DNA of 64,000 bases from Sphingobium lignivorans (GTDB taxonomy: Bacteria; Pseudomonadota; Alphaproteobacteria; Sphingomonadales; Sphingomonadaceae), in NCBI RefSeq assembly GCF_014203955.1, contig NZ_JACHKA010000001.1, forward strand, positions 3,069,001-3,133,000. Reading direction: 5' to 3'. The notes below the pieces were generated by a model, which saw nothing but the letters and a program-made list of their open reading frames with translations, was not told the origin of the DNA and ran no database searches. Below are positions 1-8,682 of this stretch, in pieces; the first letter of the stretch is position 1; every line of letters begins with the position of its first letter. The position numbers and the translations under genes are program-made.

Positions 1-73
1 TGTCGACGACAAGATGCTTGCCGCGCGCTTCGACCGGGATGGGCTTGCGATCGCCGCAGGTGGTGATCGTCAT
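1..73 (-). CDS. 5' end of an unidentified gene (partial)
   Basis: Only the first 24 codons are present; the reading frame begins MTITTCGDRKPIPVEARG and runs off the left edge. Its ATG overlaps the TGA of the fumarylacetoacetase gene in an ATGA arrangement, so it is very probably the next gene of that operon and translationally coupled to it. The visible residues are too few for a family call. The beginning is vaguely like OsmC-family proteins, but that is a guess. Confidence 0.5.
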   Translation of the reverse strand, partial: MTITTCGDRKPIPVEARGKHLVVD

Positions 74-1359
74 GCCGTTGCCCTCACCGCAGCCATCGCA
101 GGCACGATGGTGCCGCTGCAATCGCCGAAGCCGATGGGCACATAGCCCGGCGCCTGCGCCTTGCCGCGCAGGGTGAGCGTGTCGCCGTCCTCCAGCCATG
201 TGCGGCTCGATCCGTCCGGCAGCGTGATGGTGTCGCCGCCCCGGAAGGTGATCTCGGCAAGGCAGGCCCTCGCCTCTTCCGCCGCGCCGGAGACAGTGCC
301 GGTCGCGACGAGATCGCCCCGCTCCAGCGGCGCGCCGTTGGAGGCCTGATGCGCGACCATCTGCGCCAGCGTCCAGAACAGCTCCTTGAGGTTCGTGCGC
401 ACGATCCGCTGGCCCGCGAGTTCGGCGATCAGCTCGATGTCGATGGCGCCATGGCTGCGGTCCGCGGGATCGAGGAGATAGGCGGGTACGTCCGGCTCGC
501 CCGCGTCCCGCCCGCGCGCGGCGAGGCGGAAGGGCGCGAGCGCTTCCATCGTCACGATCCACGGGCTGATCGTGGTGGCGAAGCTCTTGCCCAGATGCGG
601 GCCGAGGATGGACTCGAAGAACTGGATGCCGCGCGCCGACCAGTCGTTGACGAGGCAGCAGCCGAACAGGGCGCGCTCCGCGTCCGCCATGCCGATCGGC
701 TGGCCAAGCGAATTGCCCTCGCGCAGCCACACGCCGAACTCCAGCTCGAAATCGAGCATCGGCTCGGGAGCGAAGCGAATGTCGCTGCTACCCGGCGCCG
801 CAGCGAACTGGCCGCTCGGGCGCATCACGGGCGTCCCGCTGACCATCACCGAGCTCGCGCGGCCATTATAAGCGACCGGCAGCGCCATGGCGGCGAGCGG
901 CGCGGCGCCCTGGGCCATGCGCTTGATATGATCGAGCGACGTGCAGAAATCCGTGAAGGCGGTGGGCTTGAGCGGCAGCAGCAGCTCTGCCGAGGCCATC
1001 GGCACCAGCAACGGCTCCATCACGGCGCGATCCGCCGCGCCGCCTTCGCGCAGCAGCTCGGACAATTCGGCGCGCAGGGCACTCACGGCGCTCGGCGCGC
1101 AGGCCAGCAGCGGCGCCAGATCCGGCCCCGCCGCTGCCTGCGCAGCCCCGGCCGCCGCCCCACTCAGCAGGCCGGTATCCAGCAAGGCGGCCAGATCGAC
1201 GATGCGATCCCCGATCGCGACGCCGCCGCGGACATGATCGCCGGTACGGAAGAGGCCGAAAGGCAGGTTCTGGATCGGAAAATCCGTGTCCGGTGCATAG
1301 GCGCTCTCGACCCAGCTGCGGCGCGCCGGATCGTGCGTGGCGTTGATCTCAATGCTCAT
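70..1359 (-). CDS. fahA: fumarylacetoacetase (FAH family)
   Basis: Predicted to hydrolyse 4-fumarylacetoacetate to fumarate and acetoacetate, the last step of the homogentisate branch of tyrosine/phenylacetate breakdown. The protein has 429 residues, the usual length for full fumarylacetoacetases, with a small N-terminal domain followed by the FAH beta-roll. Metal and catalytic positions known from the family are visible: FTDF and DHIKR (Asp, His), the ELE pair in FELEFG, and the Asp in VNDWSARG. The start was placed at MSIEINATH because it follows the family N-terminus; the open frame upstream is only the shadow of the preceding gene. The ATG overlaps the end of the metallo-hydrolase gene by 11 bp, so the two are co-translated. 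No homogentisate dioxygenase or maleylacetoacetate isomerase is seen here, so the substrate could differ from the classical one. Confidence 0.88.
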   Translation of the reverse strand: MSIEINATHDPARRSWVESAYAPDTDFPIQNLPFGLFRTGDHVRGGVAIGDRIVDLAALLDTGLLSGAAAGAAQAAAGPDLAPLLACAPSAVSALRAELSELLREGGAADRAVMEPLLVPMASAELLLPLKPTAFTDFCTSLDHIKRMAQGAAPLAAMALPVAYNGRASSVMVSGTPVMRPSGQFAAAPGSSDIRFAPEPMLDFELEFGVWLREGNSLGQPIGMADAERALFGCCLVNDWSARGIQFFESILGPHLGKSFATTISPWIVTMEALAPFRLAARGRDAGEPDVPAYLLDPADRSHGAIDIELIAELAGQRIVRTNLKELFWTLAQMVAHQASNGAPLERGDLVATGTVSGAAEEARACLAEITFRGGDTITLPDGSSRTWLEDGDTLTLRGKAQAPGYVPIGFGDCSGTIVPAMAAVRATA

Positions 1360-2338
1360 GGTCGCAAGCCTCGTGATGGGCGGCCAGTTCCTTGTGGTAG
1401 CGGCCCATCGCGCCGAACAGGTCGCGCTGCTGCTCGGGCGTGAACTGCGCACCCCACTGGCGGTAAAGGGAGAAGACATTGGCGACGATCCGCTCGGGAT
1501 CGCTCCAGCCCCGATATTCCTGCATGTTGATGTCCCGCGCGGCCTCGTCGAATCCCATGCCGGCATCGAAGCGGGCGCGCGCCTCGTCCCGGACATATTC
1601 GAAATAGCCCTTCATGGCGGCGACGGCTGTCCTCTCGGTGATGGGCCCGTGGCCGGGCACGACCACCTGCGGATCGAGGTCGATGATGTGCTTGCAGGCG
1701 GCGATCCAGTTCTCGACCGGCCCCGCCCACATGATCGGATGGCCCTCGTTGAACAGCAGGTCGCCGGTGAACACCACGCGGTCCTCCGGCACCCAGACGA
1801 TCGTGTCGGAATCGGTGTGTGCCGGGCCGAGATCGGTGAGCTCGACCTGCTTGTCCCCCACGGTGAGCGTCAGATGCTTCTCGAAGGTGCGGTTGGGCAG
1901 CGTGACGTCGTCGACGCCGGAAAAGTCGAACTTGCGGCCCATCGTCTCGTACAGGAACGCGCCCGCATCGCCCATATTCTGGTAATTGTCGCGCAGCGCG
2001 GCCAGCGCCCTGGGATTGAACCCGGCCATCTCCTTCTTCGCTTCGACGGTGCCGATGATCTCGGCATCTGCAACCAGGCCGTTGCCGAAGAAATGGTCGG
2101 GATTGGCATGGGTGTTGACCAGCCGGTCGATCTTCGCTGCCTCGGGCACACGGGCCTTGAACTGGTCCAGCATCTCGCGCGTGAGCGGCACGCTCATCAG
2201 CGTATCGACCAGCAGCGTCTCGCCGCCGCTGGCGATCAGCCCGGCATTCGACCAGCCCCAGGTGCCGTCCGGCTGGACATAGCCATAGAGGCCATTGCCG
2301 ATATCATGGATGCCTTGCGTGAACGGCCAGTTTGCCAT
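1349..2338 (-). CDS. MBL-fold metallo-hydrolase
   Basis: A 329-residue cytoplasmic metallo-beta-lactamase-fold protein of unknown substrate. The fold motifs are visible: LLVDT near residue 43, HANPDH at 77-82, a PAHTDSD histidine, GDLLF and a late PGHGPI. The first motif is unusual: the family HxHxDH reads H-A-N-P-D-H, so the second zinc histidine is Asn79. A good ribosome binding site (AAGGAGAGG) precedes the ATG. It is first in an operon with fumarylacetoacetase and the partial gene at the left edge, and diverges from the TetR gene across the inverted repeat at 2386-2405. Inferred role: hydrolysis of a thioester, lactone or ring-fission intermediate in the same pathway. The exact reaction cannot be told from sequence. 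Confidence 0.85.
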   Translation of the reverse strand: MANWPFTQGIHDIGNGLYGYVQPDGTWGWSNAGLIASGGETLLVDTLMSVPLTREMLDQFKARVPEAAKIDRLVNTHANPDHFFGNGLVADAEIIGTVEAKKEMAGFNPRALAALRDNYQNMGDAGAFLYETMGRKFDFSGVDDVTLPNRTFEKHLTLTVGDKQVELTDLGPAHTDSDTIVWVPEDRVVFTGDLLFNEGHPIMWAGPVENWIAACKHIIDLDPQVVVPGHGPITERTAVAAMKGYFEYVRDEARARFDAGMGFDEAARDINMQEYRGWSDPERIVANVFSLYRQWGAQFTPEQQRDLFGAMGRYHKELAAHHEACDHEH

Positions 2339-2385
2339 TTTCCTCTCCTTGTGAGCCGGACCTTATCGATCTGCGCCGCCCGCGC

Positions 2386-2405
2386 AATTCCTAATTCCGG
2401 GAATT
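2386..2405. promoter_or_regulatory. inverted repeat, probable TetR operator (site 1)
   Basis: AATTCC-N8-GGAATT, a perfect 6-bp-arm inverted repeat in the 115 bp between the divergent MBL-hydrolase and TetR genes. Three further copies with the same N8 spacing lie at 6101-6120, 8637-8656 and 8683-8702. Its location between the regulator and its neighbour suggests autoregulation together with control of the metallo-hydrolase/fahA operon. Confidence 0.65.
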
Positions 2406-2453
2406 TTGTCAGCCTGCTTGCCGCGGGCCGAAAAAAAGCGGAATAGCGGGCGC

Positions 2454-3089
2454 ATGACGAGGATTTCGAAGAGAAAGCGCGGCCAGGGCCGGCCGGCGGA
2501 CGCGGTGGGCAAGGAGGCGGTGCTGAGCAAGGCCACCGAGCTGCTGCAGGACCTGCCCCCGGCGCGCGTGACGACCTCGTTGATCGCGCGGGAGGCAGGC
2601 GTCGATCCGGCCCTGATCCGTTACTATTTCGGCGACCGGGAAAAGCTGCTGCTCGAAGTGGTGAAGCAGCTCATCGCCGACGCGCCGACCGAGAAAGCGA
2701 CGCTGGCCGCCCCCCTCGCCCGGCTGGAGCACACCATTCGCCACGCCGCGCACTTCACGCGGTCCACCAAGCATGTCCACCGCCTGATGGTCGATGAACT
2801 GGCGGATGCGAAGTCGCCGGAAGTGCGCAAGCTGCAGGGCGAGATGAACATGGGCGCGGTCGAGCGTCTCGCCCAGATGATGGCACAGGATGGCGGCACG
2901 GAGCTGCGGTCGGTCAATCCCCTGTTCCTTCACCTCACGCTGGTCGGCCTGTTCGACTTCTTCGTTTCCGCGCAGCCGGTGGTGCGCAATCTCGTGCCGG
3001 ACGATACCGACATGGACGCGCTCGGCGTCGCGTTCGAGGACTTCGTCGTCGACCTGCTCCTCAACGGCCTGCGCAAGCGCGAGGACTGA
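2454..3089 (+). CDS. TetR/AcrR-family transcriptional regulator
   Basis: A 211-residue one-component regulator. The N-terminal DNA-binding domain shows the TetR helix-turn-helix at about residues 39-59 (TTSLIAREAGVDPALIRYYF), preceded by a strongly basic tail (TRISKRKRGQGRP). The helical C-terminal ligand domain is not diagnostic. The ATG at 2454 was chosen over an in-frame TTG at 2406 because the latter would put the -10/operator region inside the gene. It is divergent from the MBL hydrolase and convergent, with 18 bp between stops, to the FAH-family gene. The palindrome AATTCC-N8-GGAATA occurs in front of this gene and in front of three other catabolic/uptake units nearby, so it is the likely local repressor, presumably released by a pathway intermediate (inference). 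Confidence 0.88.
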   Translation: MTRISKRKRGQGRPADAVGKEAVLSKATELLQDLPPARVTTSLIAREAGVDPALIRYYFGDREKLLLEVVKQLIADAPTEKATLAAPLARLEHTIRHAAHFTRSTKHVHRLMVDELADAKSPEVRKLQGEMNMGAVERLAQMMAQDGGTELRSVNPLFLHLTLVGLFDFFVSAQPVVRNLVPDDTDMDALGVAFEDFVVDLLLNGLRKRED

Positions 3090-3107
3090 TCGGGCAAGCG
3101 CCACGAT

Positions 3108-4043
3108 TCAGCCTTCCGCGACGCACGGATTGCGCTGGGTGCCGAGGCCGGTGATCGTGCCTTCCATCACGTCGCCCGGCTGGAGGAACACGCCGAACGC
3201 CGAGCCATTGCCATAAGGCGAGCCGGTGCAGATGACGTCGCCGGGCATCAGCTCGACCCGGTCGGACAGATAAGCCAGCTGCCGCTCGATATTGATCATC
3301 ATGTCGCGCGTGGATTCGTCCTGATAGACCTTGCCATTGACCGCGAGCCGGATGGTCAGGTCATAGGGGTCCGCCACGAACTGGCGGGGCACGATCATCG
3401 GGCCGAGGGGCAGGAAGGTCGGGAAGCATTTGCCCGAGAGCCAGTCCGCGCCGATGGCACTGTTGTCGCGGCGGAAGATATGCTCGCGGGCCGTGACGTC
3501 GTTCACCACCACGAAGCCAGCGACATGATCCATGGCCTGTTCGGGCGTCACATGGCGCGCGCGCTTGCCGATCACAACGCCCAGTTCCAGCTCCCAGTCG
3601 GGCTTCTGCACATTGCGCGGCAGCACCACCGCGTCATTCGGCCCGACCACGCAGGAGGGGAGCTTGATGAAGCAGAAAGGCAGCGTCGCATAGGCCCGCT
3701 CGTCCATCATCTTCTCGACGCGGGCGAGGCGCTCTTCATCCGTCTCGCCCTCGTCCGCCGCGGTGCGCATGGAGGGATCGCCCATGATGAGCCCGATCAC
3801 ATGCTTGCGGTAATTGGCGCCGGTGCAGAAGATCTGGCGCGGCACATAAGGCGCCGCGAGCGCGCGTTCGTCGAGCGGAACGGCCCCTTCCCCGGCTGCG
3901 GCGATCGCCTCGAGCCGGGGCAGCGTCGCCTCCCAGTCATCGAGCAGGGCAAGCACGTCGCCGGCCCCCGTGACGGGCACCATCCTCTCGCCCGTCACCA
4001 GCACCACGCCGCCATCCCGCAGCTTCGCCAGACCGAATGTCAT
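3108..4043 (-). CDS. FAH-family hydrolase/isomerase
   Basis: A 311-residue single-domain member of the fumarylacetoacetate hydrolase superfamily, which includes fumarylpyruvate hydrolase, acylpyruvases and HpaG-type decarboxylase/isomerases. The metal-binding signature is visible: ELELGVVIGK (E-x-E), VVNDVTARE (Asp) and the conserved GSPYGNG/GD region near the C-terminus. It is the third gene of the dioxygenase-monooxygenase operon, 19 bp after the monooxygenase, with a purine-rich ribosome binding site. By context it should act after ring cleavage, hydrolysing or isomerising the product. It differs from the fahA product at 70-1359 in length and in lacking the N-terminal domain. The substrate is not deducible. 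Confidence 0.85.
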   Translation of the reverse strand: MTFGLAKLRDGGVVLVTGERMVPVTGAGDVLALLDDWEATLPRLEAIAAAGEGAVPLDERALAAPYVPRQIFCTGANYRKHVIGLIMGDPSMRTAADEGETDEERLARVEKMMDERAYATLPFCFIKLPSCVVGPNDAVVLPRNVQKPDWELELGVVIGKRARHVTPEQAMDHVAGFVVVNDVTAREHIFRRDNSAIGADWLSGKCFPTFLPLGPMIVPRQFVADPYDLTIRLAVNGKVYQDESTRDMMINIERQLAYLSDRVELMPGDVICTGSPYGNGSAFGVFLQPGDVMEGTITGLGTQRNPCVAEG

Positions 4044-4062
4044 GTCCCGTCCTCTTCCTGTC

Positions 4063-5178
4063 TCAGTAAGGCGCCTGCAGCTGGCCCATGGTGGCGCCGA
4101 GCATCGCCGGCCCCTTGTTGGAGAGGTCGCCGGCCATCTCCATGTCGCCGATCATCACGCTGTTCTCGACGACGAGGCGCGCCCGCTCGAACCGGCGCTC
4201 CATGAAGCCATGCAGCGCCTCGGTGATCGCGTCGTGGCGCTTGAGTTCCTCGGCGAGCACGAGCCCGTCCTCGGCGGCGATGCCCGCGCCGCTCGCCATG
4301 TGCGGCGTGGTCGCATGCGCCGCATCGCCGATCAGCACCACGCGGCCATTGTACCAGGGCTTGGGCAGCAGCAGCCATTCGAGCGGACGGTAATTGATCT
4401 GCTTGGGATCGGTGAGGCTCTCCCGCACAGCCGGGACCGCCCCGCCGAACGGCGCCAGCAGCGCGCGGACATGCTCGACCATCTCCGTCTCGGCGAAGAA
4501 CGGATTGTCCGGCACATGCTCCAGGATGAACATGTACATCTGGTCGGCCGAGACGGGGTTGATCCCGAGCTTGACCGGCCCGCCGAAATACATCTCCGCA
4601 CGGTCGACTTCGGGCGGGCGCGCCGCGACGACGCGCCAGCAGCCCTGCCCGGTGAAGCGGGGCCTGGGCGCATCCGGGAAGATCATGCCGCGGATCTGCG
4701 AATAGATGCCGTCCGCCCCGATGACCAGATCGTAGCGGCCGGCGCTGCCGTCATCGAACGTCACGTCGACGCCCTGCGCGTCCTGCGCCAGCGTCTCCAC
4801 CCTGAGGCCGAGCCGCACGTCGATGCCCTCGGCCCGCACCGTGGCGGAGAGGATATCGTGCAGCACCGGGCGCATGATGCCGCCGCCCTGCTGGATCGGC
4901 GTCGGGTTGTCCGGGACGGGCGGTTCCATGACCGTCTGCCCCCCGACGGTCTTGCCGCGCATGCCGGCGCCGACATGCCCGCGCGCCCGGATCTGATCGA
5001 GGATGCCGAGTGCATCGAAGGCCCGCAGCGAGATGCCGGTGACGCTGATGCCTGCGCCATAGACCCGCCATTGCGGGTCCGCGTCGATCAGCACCACATC
5101 GACGCCGATGCGCCTCAGCGAGATCGCCGCCGTCATGCCGCCGACGCCGCCGCCGACGACAAGCGCGCTGCGGATCAT
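4063..5178 (-). CDS. FAD-dependent aromatic monooxygenase (class A flavoprotein)
   Basis: A 371-residue flavoprotein hydroxylase of the UbiH/PHBH type, expected to use NAD(P)H and O2 to hydroxylate an aromatic ring. It shows the N-terminal dinucleotide motif GGGVGG (about 9-14), the middle motif GADGIYSQIR and the second FAD motif IGDAAHATTP. The ATG at 5178 overlaps the stop of the dioxygenase gene as ATGA and was preferred to an ATG five codons upstream. Pairing with an extradiol dioxygenase directly upstream suggests that it makes the catecholic (or hydroquinone-type) substrate cleaved by its neighbour. Confidence 0.87.
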   Translation of the reverse strand: MIRSALVVGGGVGGMTAAISLRRIGVDVVLIDADPQWRVYGAGISVTGISLRAFDALGILDQIRARGHVGAGMRGKTVGGQTVMEPPVPDNPTPIQQGGGIMRPVLHDILSATVRAEGIDVRLGLRVETLAQDAQGVDVTFDDGSAGRYDLVIGADGIYSQIRGMIFPDAPRPRFTGQGCWRVVAARPPEVDRAEMYFGGPVKLGINPVSADQMYMFILEHVPDNPFFAETEMVEHVRALLAPFGGAVPAVRESLTDPKQINYRPLEWLLLPKPWYNGRVVLIGDAAHATTPHMASGAGIAAEDGLVLAEELKRHDAITEALHGFMERRFERARLVVENSVMIGDMEMAGDLSNKGPAMLGATMGQLQAPY

Positions 5179-6083
5179 GCGGGCACCTGCCACAGGCCCT
5201 TGTCAGGCGTCATCTCGGCATGCGGCACATTGCCCGGAATGATGCGGCCGGTGCCCCATTGATCGGTGATGCTCGGGCTGAATTCATAGACGGTCGGCTG
5301 CCAGCTCGCCTCGTCCACTTCCTCGAGATCGGACGTATATTCGACGGCATTGCCGTTCGGCGTCAGATAATAAGTGAAGGTGTTGTTGCCGGCCGTGTGA
5401 CGGCCCGGCCCCCAGGAGAGCGTGATGCCCTTCTCATGCATGCGGGCAAGGCCGCGCATCATCTCGTCCACCGAGGAGACATCGAAAGCGACATGGTTGA
5501 GCGCCGGCGGCCCGGGCAGGATCGCGAGCCGGTGATGAACCGGATTGCAGCGCAGGAAGGCCATGAACGTGCCGATCCAGTCGGTCAGCCGGAAGCCGAG
5601 CGCCGCTTCGTAGAAGGCCACCAGCTTGGCCGGGTCGGGCGTATGCAGCACGATGTGGCTGAGCCCGGTCGGGATCGCCTCGCCCTTGGCGAGCCTGCGG
5701 TGGGCGCGCTGGTTGGTATCGCAGATCACTTCGATCGCGCGGCCGTCCGGATCGAAAAAGCGGAAGGCATAGCCCCCCGCCGGGCCGTCCGCCGCGCCGG
5801 GCTGCGAGATGATCTTGCTTCCCGCCGCCTGCACCTGTGCGAAGAGGGCATCGACATCGGCCCGCGAACTTGCGGAAAAGCCGATCAGGTCAGTCTTGCG
5901 CTCATCGTCCTGGCGCAGGCGAATGACGAAAGGATGCGGCGATCCCTCCGCCGCGAAATAGACCTTGCCATCCTGCTCGCCGACTTCCGTCAGCCCCCAG
6001 GTCTCGCCGAAGAACGCCCGCTCGGCCGCCAGATCGGGCACCGCCAGTGCGACATAATGAAGATCGTTGACCGACGCGGGCAT
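5175..6083 (-). CDS. type I extradiol ring-cleavage dioxygenase (VOC family)
   Basis: A 302-residue two-module vicinal-oxygen-chelate dioxygenase of the catechol 2,3-dioxygenase / biphenyl-2,3-diol dioxygenase type. The Fe(II) triad of the C-terminal module is present: His143 (LSHIVLH), His197 (LNHVAF) and Glu248 (AVEYT). The acid-base histidines at 183-184 (PVHHRLAI) and His228 also fit the family. The ATG at 6083 (MPASVNDLHY) begins the first VOC strand; an upstream in-frame ATG would run into the palindrome at 6101-6120. First gene of a three-gene operon (dioxygenase, monooxygenase, FAH hydrolase), consistent with meta-cleavage of a hydroxylated aromatic. Confidence 0.9.
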   Translation of the reverse strand: MPASVNDLHYVALAVPDLAAERAFFGETWGLTEVGEQDGKVYFAAEGSPHPFVIRLRQDDERKTDLIGFSASSRADVDALFAQVQAAGSKIISQPGAADGPAGGYAFRFFDPDGRAIEVICDTNQRAHRRLAKGEAIPTGLSHIVLHTPDPAKLVAFYEAALGFRLTDWIGTFMAFLRCNPVHHRLAILPGPPALNHVAFDVSSVDEMMRGLARMHEKGITLSWGPGRHTAGNNTFTYYLTPNGNAVEYTSDLEEVDEASWQPTVYEFSPSITDQWGTGRIIPGNVPHAEMTPDKGLWQVPA

Positions 6084-6100
6084 ATTTCCTCCGACTCTAA

Positions 6101-6120
6101 AATTCCTACACTCAGGAATA
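6101..6120. promoter_or_regulatory. inverted repeat, probable TetR operator (site 2)
   Basis: AATTCC-N8-GGAATA, 18-37 bp upstream of the extradiol dioxygenase ATG. It has the same arms and spacing as the site between the TetR gene and the MBL hydrolase. A position this close to the start suggests it overlaps the promoter or the transcript start, as expected for a repressor site. Confidence 0.65.
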
Positions 6121-6154
6121 AACATGTTTGGATGGGATGGAAAGCAGGCGTTTC

Positions 6155-8602
6155 CTAGAACTTGCCCCCGACGCGCACGCCCCAGGTGCGCGGCTGCTCG
6201 GCCGAGGCCGAGATGAGCCCGGCCGAATTGGCCGTGCCGCCCACCAGCCGCTGATTGTCCTCGATGTTGAAGACATAGAGGCTGGCGAACCAGCGATCAT
6301 CCGCGCTCGACAGCGTGATCGAGGCATTGCTCACGAACGCCGCCTCGGAGCGGAGATAGGGCAGATAGTCCGCCGAGGAGTAGCTCTCGCTGCGGTAGCG
6401 CGTCCCGCCCTGCAGCATCAGCTTGTAGGCGCCGAGCGGGATCGTCTGCTGCGCGTCGAGATTGAACGACCATTCCGGCGAATTGAAGGCCTGCTTGCCC
6501 GAGCAGTCGACGCGGAACACGTTGAGCGTCGCGCCGCCCGGCGTCGTCTGGGTGGTGGGCGCAAAGGCGCAGGTCGTGTTGGGCGGCAGTCCCTGGTTCG
6601 GCGCGAAATAGACGAAGCTGTCATATTCGGTGTCGAGATACTGCACGCTGGCCGACAGCAGGGTGTTGCGCGTGGCGAGGAACTCGACATCAAGATCGAT
6701 GCCCTGGATGGTGCTGTCGCCGATGTTGCGGGTCAGGAAGACGGTCGAGGGCGGGTTGCCCAGATCATAGCCGAACTGGCTGTATTGCTGGTTCTTGTAC
6801 TTCCAGATGAACCCCTCGACATTGACCTGCAGCCGGTTGCCCAGGAAGCGGTTCTTGCTGCCGATGGTATAGGCCTTGATCGTCTCGGGCTCGTAGCTTT
6901 CCACGCCGCGCGCGAAGGAAAAGCCGCCGGCATGATAGCCGGTCTCGAAGCTCGCATAGACCATGCTGCGCGGTGTGAAATCATATTGCGCCGCGAGCCG
7001 ATAAGTGAATTTCTCGTTGGTCAGCCCGGCATTGATCGCGATCGGCGAGCGCAGCACGAACGGCGCCGTCTGCGATCCGCCCGCCACCGGGGGCAGCGCG
7101 TAGAGCGGCACGGGCGTCACGGGAATGCCACGCGAGGTGTAGAATTCCTCCAGTTCCGCCGCGCTGCCGGCGAGCGGCGTGAACGGAAGCGTCGGGCAAA
7201 AATCCTGCGGCGGTGCGGGATTGCCGCAGAAGACGATATAGACCTGCGACAGGCCATCGAACCGCTTCTTGTCCGACGTATAGCGCCCGGCCGCCGTCAG
7301 GCTGAGCTTCTCCACCGGGCGCACGGTGAGCTTGCCGAAGCCGGCCCAGCTCTCGGTCGCGGTCGTGAAGCTCTGATAGGGCGTCAGGGTCGACTGGTTA
7401 TAATAAGCGAACGGGACGTCGATATTCTCGTCGAAATACATGCCGCCGACGAGATAGTCGATCGCGGGCCCGACATTGCCGGCCCAGCGCGCCTCGACAC
7501 TGGTCTGCTTGTCCGTCTCCTTCACGCCGCCGCCACGAAACACCCCGTTGAAGGTATAATCGAGCTTGCCCTCGCGATAGGCCGGCTGGACCGTGAGCGT
7601 GCCCGCCGCCGTCTCGTAATTGAGCTCGGCCGTGACGCCCCAATAATTATTGTCATTGTACGGGCGGCCATCGACGACGGCGCCCGTGCGGCCGACCTGC
7701 CCGACGAAGCGGCTGCCCAGCAAGGCATTGGAGCGCGGATCGAGCAGGCCCTGCGTGCGGTCGAAACCGGTCGGCACATAGCTGTAGCCCGCAAAGCCGG
7801 TCGGGCCGAAGGTCGGGTTGACTGCCCCGAGATAGAAGCCAGAGGCCCCGCTCCCGCCCTGATGCGCATAGTCGACCCCCAGGCGCAGGGTCAGCGCGGG
7901 CGTCGCCTCGACCAGAAGCTGCCCGCGAAACGCATATTCGCGCTGCTTGCCGGTCCCGTCGCTCAGAAAGCCGTCGCGGTTCGACATCATGCCCGCGACA
8001 CGGATCGCCGCATTGTCGCCGACCGGCAGGTTGAGCGCGGCCTGGCCAGTCAGCCAGTCGTAATTACCATAGCCGAGCATCACTTGGCCCGAGGTCTCGC
8101 CAAGCTTCGGCCGCGCCGGGATCACGTTGATGGCGCCGCCCGTAGCATTGCGGCCATAAAGCGTGCCCTGCGGCCCCTTGAGCACTTCGACGCGCTGGAG
8201 ATCGTAGAACATCCCCGATGTCGACGAGGGCCGGCCGATATAGACGCCGTCATAATTGAAGGCGATGGCGGGATCCGAATAAGCATTGACCGTCGCATTG
8301 CCGACGCCGCGCACGAAGAAGACCGTGGTCGGCCCGCCGCCGCCGCTGGACGCCAGCGCCGGCGAGGTGCGGGACAGATCCTCCGCACGCACGACATTCT
8401 GGCGCAACAGCTCGGCGGGATTGACGACATCAAGCGCGAGAGGCGCGCGCTGGCTGCTCTCCTGCACGCGCTGCGCGGTGACGATGATTTCCTCGAGTCC
8501 CTGGCCTTCCTCGGCGGGTGGCGCGGCATCGGATTGCGCCGTTGCAGGCACGGCACAAAAGAAGACCCCCGCCGCAGCGGAGGATAGCAGCATCCCCTTC
8601 AT
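6155..8602 (-). CDS. TonB-dependent outer-membrane receptor
   Basis: An 815-residue outer-membrane transporter. It has a signal peptide (MKGMLLSSAAAGVFF...ATAQ), a TonB box (EEIIVTAQRV), a plug domain with the GTLYGRNATGGAINV motif, a 22-strand-type barrel, and ends in phenylalanine (GGKF) as barrel proteins do. The ATG at 8602 follows a clear GGGAGAG ribosome binding site; an in-frame extension upstream lacks one. It lies downstream of two copies of the TetR-type palindrome and next to the ring-cleavage operon, so it probably imports the aromatic compound or a complexed form of it. The ligand cannot be read from the sequence. Confidence 0.93.
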   Translation of the reverse strand: MKGMLLSSAAAGVFFCAVPATAQSDAAPPAEEGQGLEEIIVTAQRVQESSQRAPLALDVVNPAELLRQNVVRAEDLSRTSPALASSGGGGPTTVFFVRGVGNATVNAYSDPAIAFNYDGVYIGRPSSTSGMFYDLQRVEVLKGPQGTLYGRNATGGAINVIPARPKLGETSGQVMLGYGNYDWLTGQAALNLPVGDNAAIRVAGMMSNRDGFLSDGTGKQREYAFRGQLLVEATPALTLRLGVDYAHQGGSGASGFYLGAVNPTFGPTGFAGYSYVPTGFDRTQGLLDPRSNALLGSRFVGQVGRTGAVVDGRPYNDNNYWGVTAELNYETAAGTLTVQPAYREGKLDYTFNGVFRGGGVKETDKQTSVEARWAGNVGPAIDYLVGGMYFDENIDVPFAYYNQSTLTPYQSFTTATESWAGFGKLTVRPVEKLSLTAAGRYTSDKKRFDGLSQVYIVFCGNPAPPQDFCPTLPFTPLAGSAAELEEFYTSRGIPVTPVPLYALPPVAGGSQTAPFVLRSPIAINAGLTNEKFTYRLAAQYDFTPRSMVYASFETGYHAGGFSFARGVESYEPETIKAYTIGSKNRFLGNRLQVNVEGFIWKYKNQQYSQFGYDLGNPPSTVFLTRNIGDSTIQGIDLDVEFLATRNTLLSASVQYLDTEYDSFVYFAPNQGLPPNTTCAFAPTTQTTPGGATLNVFRVDCSGKQAFNSPEWSFNLDAQQTIPLGAYKLMLQGGTRYRSESYSSADYLPYLRSEAAFVSNASITLSSADDRWFASLYVFNIEDNQRLVGGTANSAGLISASAEQPRTWGVRVGGKF

Positions 8603-8636
8603 CACACTCTCCCGTCCTGATTCTGTTTTCCGAATC

Positions 8637-8656
8637 AATTCCTATTTCCAAGAATA
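8637..8656. promoter_or_regulatory. inverted repeat, probable TetR operator (site 3)
   Basis: AATTCC-N8-AGAATA, with one mismatch in the right arm compared with the other copies, followed at once by AGGAATT, which offers a second right arm. It is 35 bp upstream of the TonB-receptor ATG. Confidence 0.6.
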
Positions 8657-8682
8657 AGGAATTGCTTGCACGCCGCAACGTT

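Noticed and set aside
6128..8587. 819-residue open frame on the plus strand opposite the TonB receptor
   Set aside because: It is the antisense shadow of a high-G+C gene: rich in Arg, Ala and Gly, no motif, no ribosome binding site, and the opposite frame is a textbook receptor. The same applies to long antisense frames at 24936-27506, 29466-31184 and 60520-63867.
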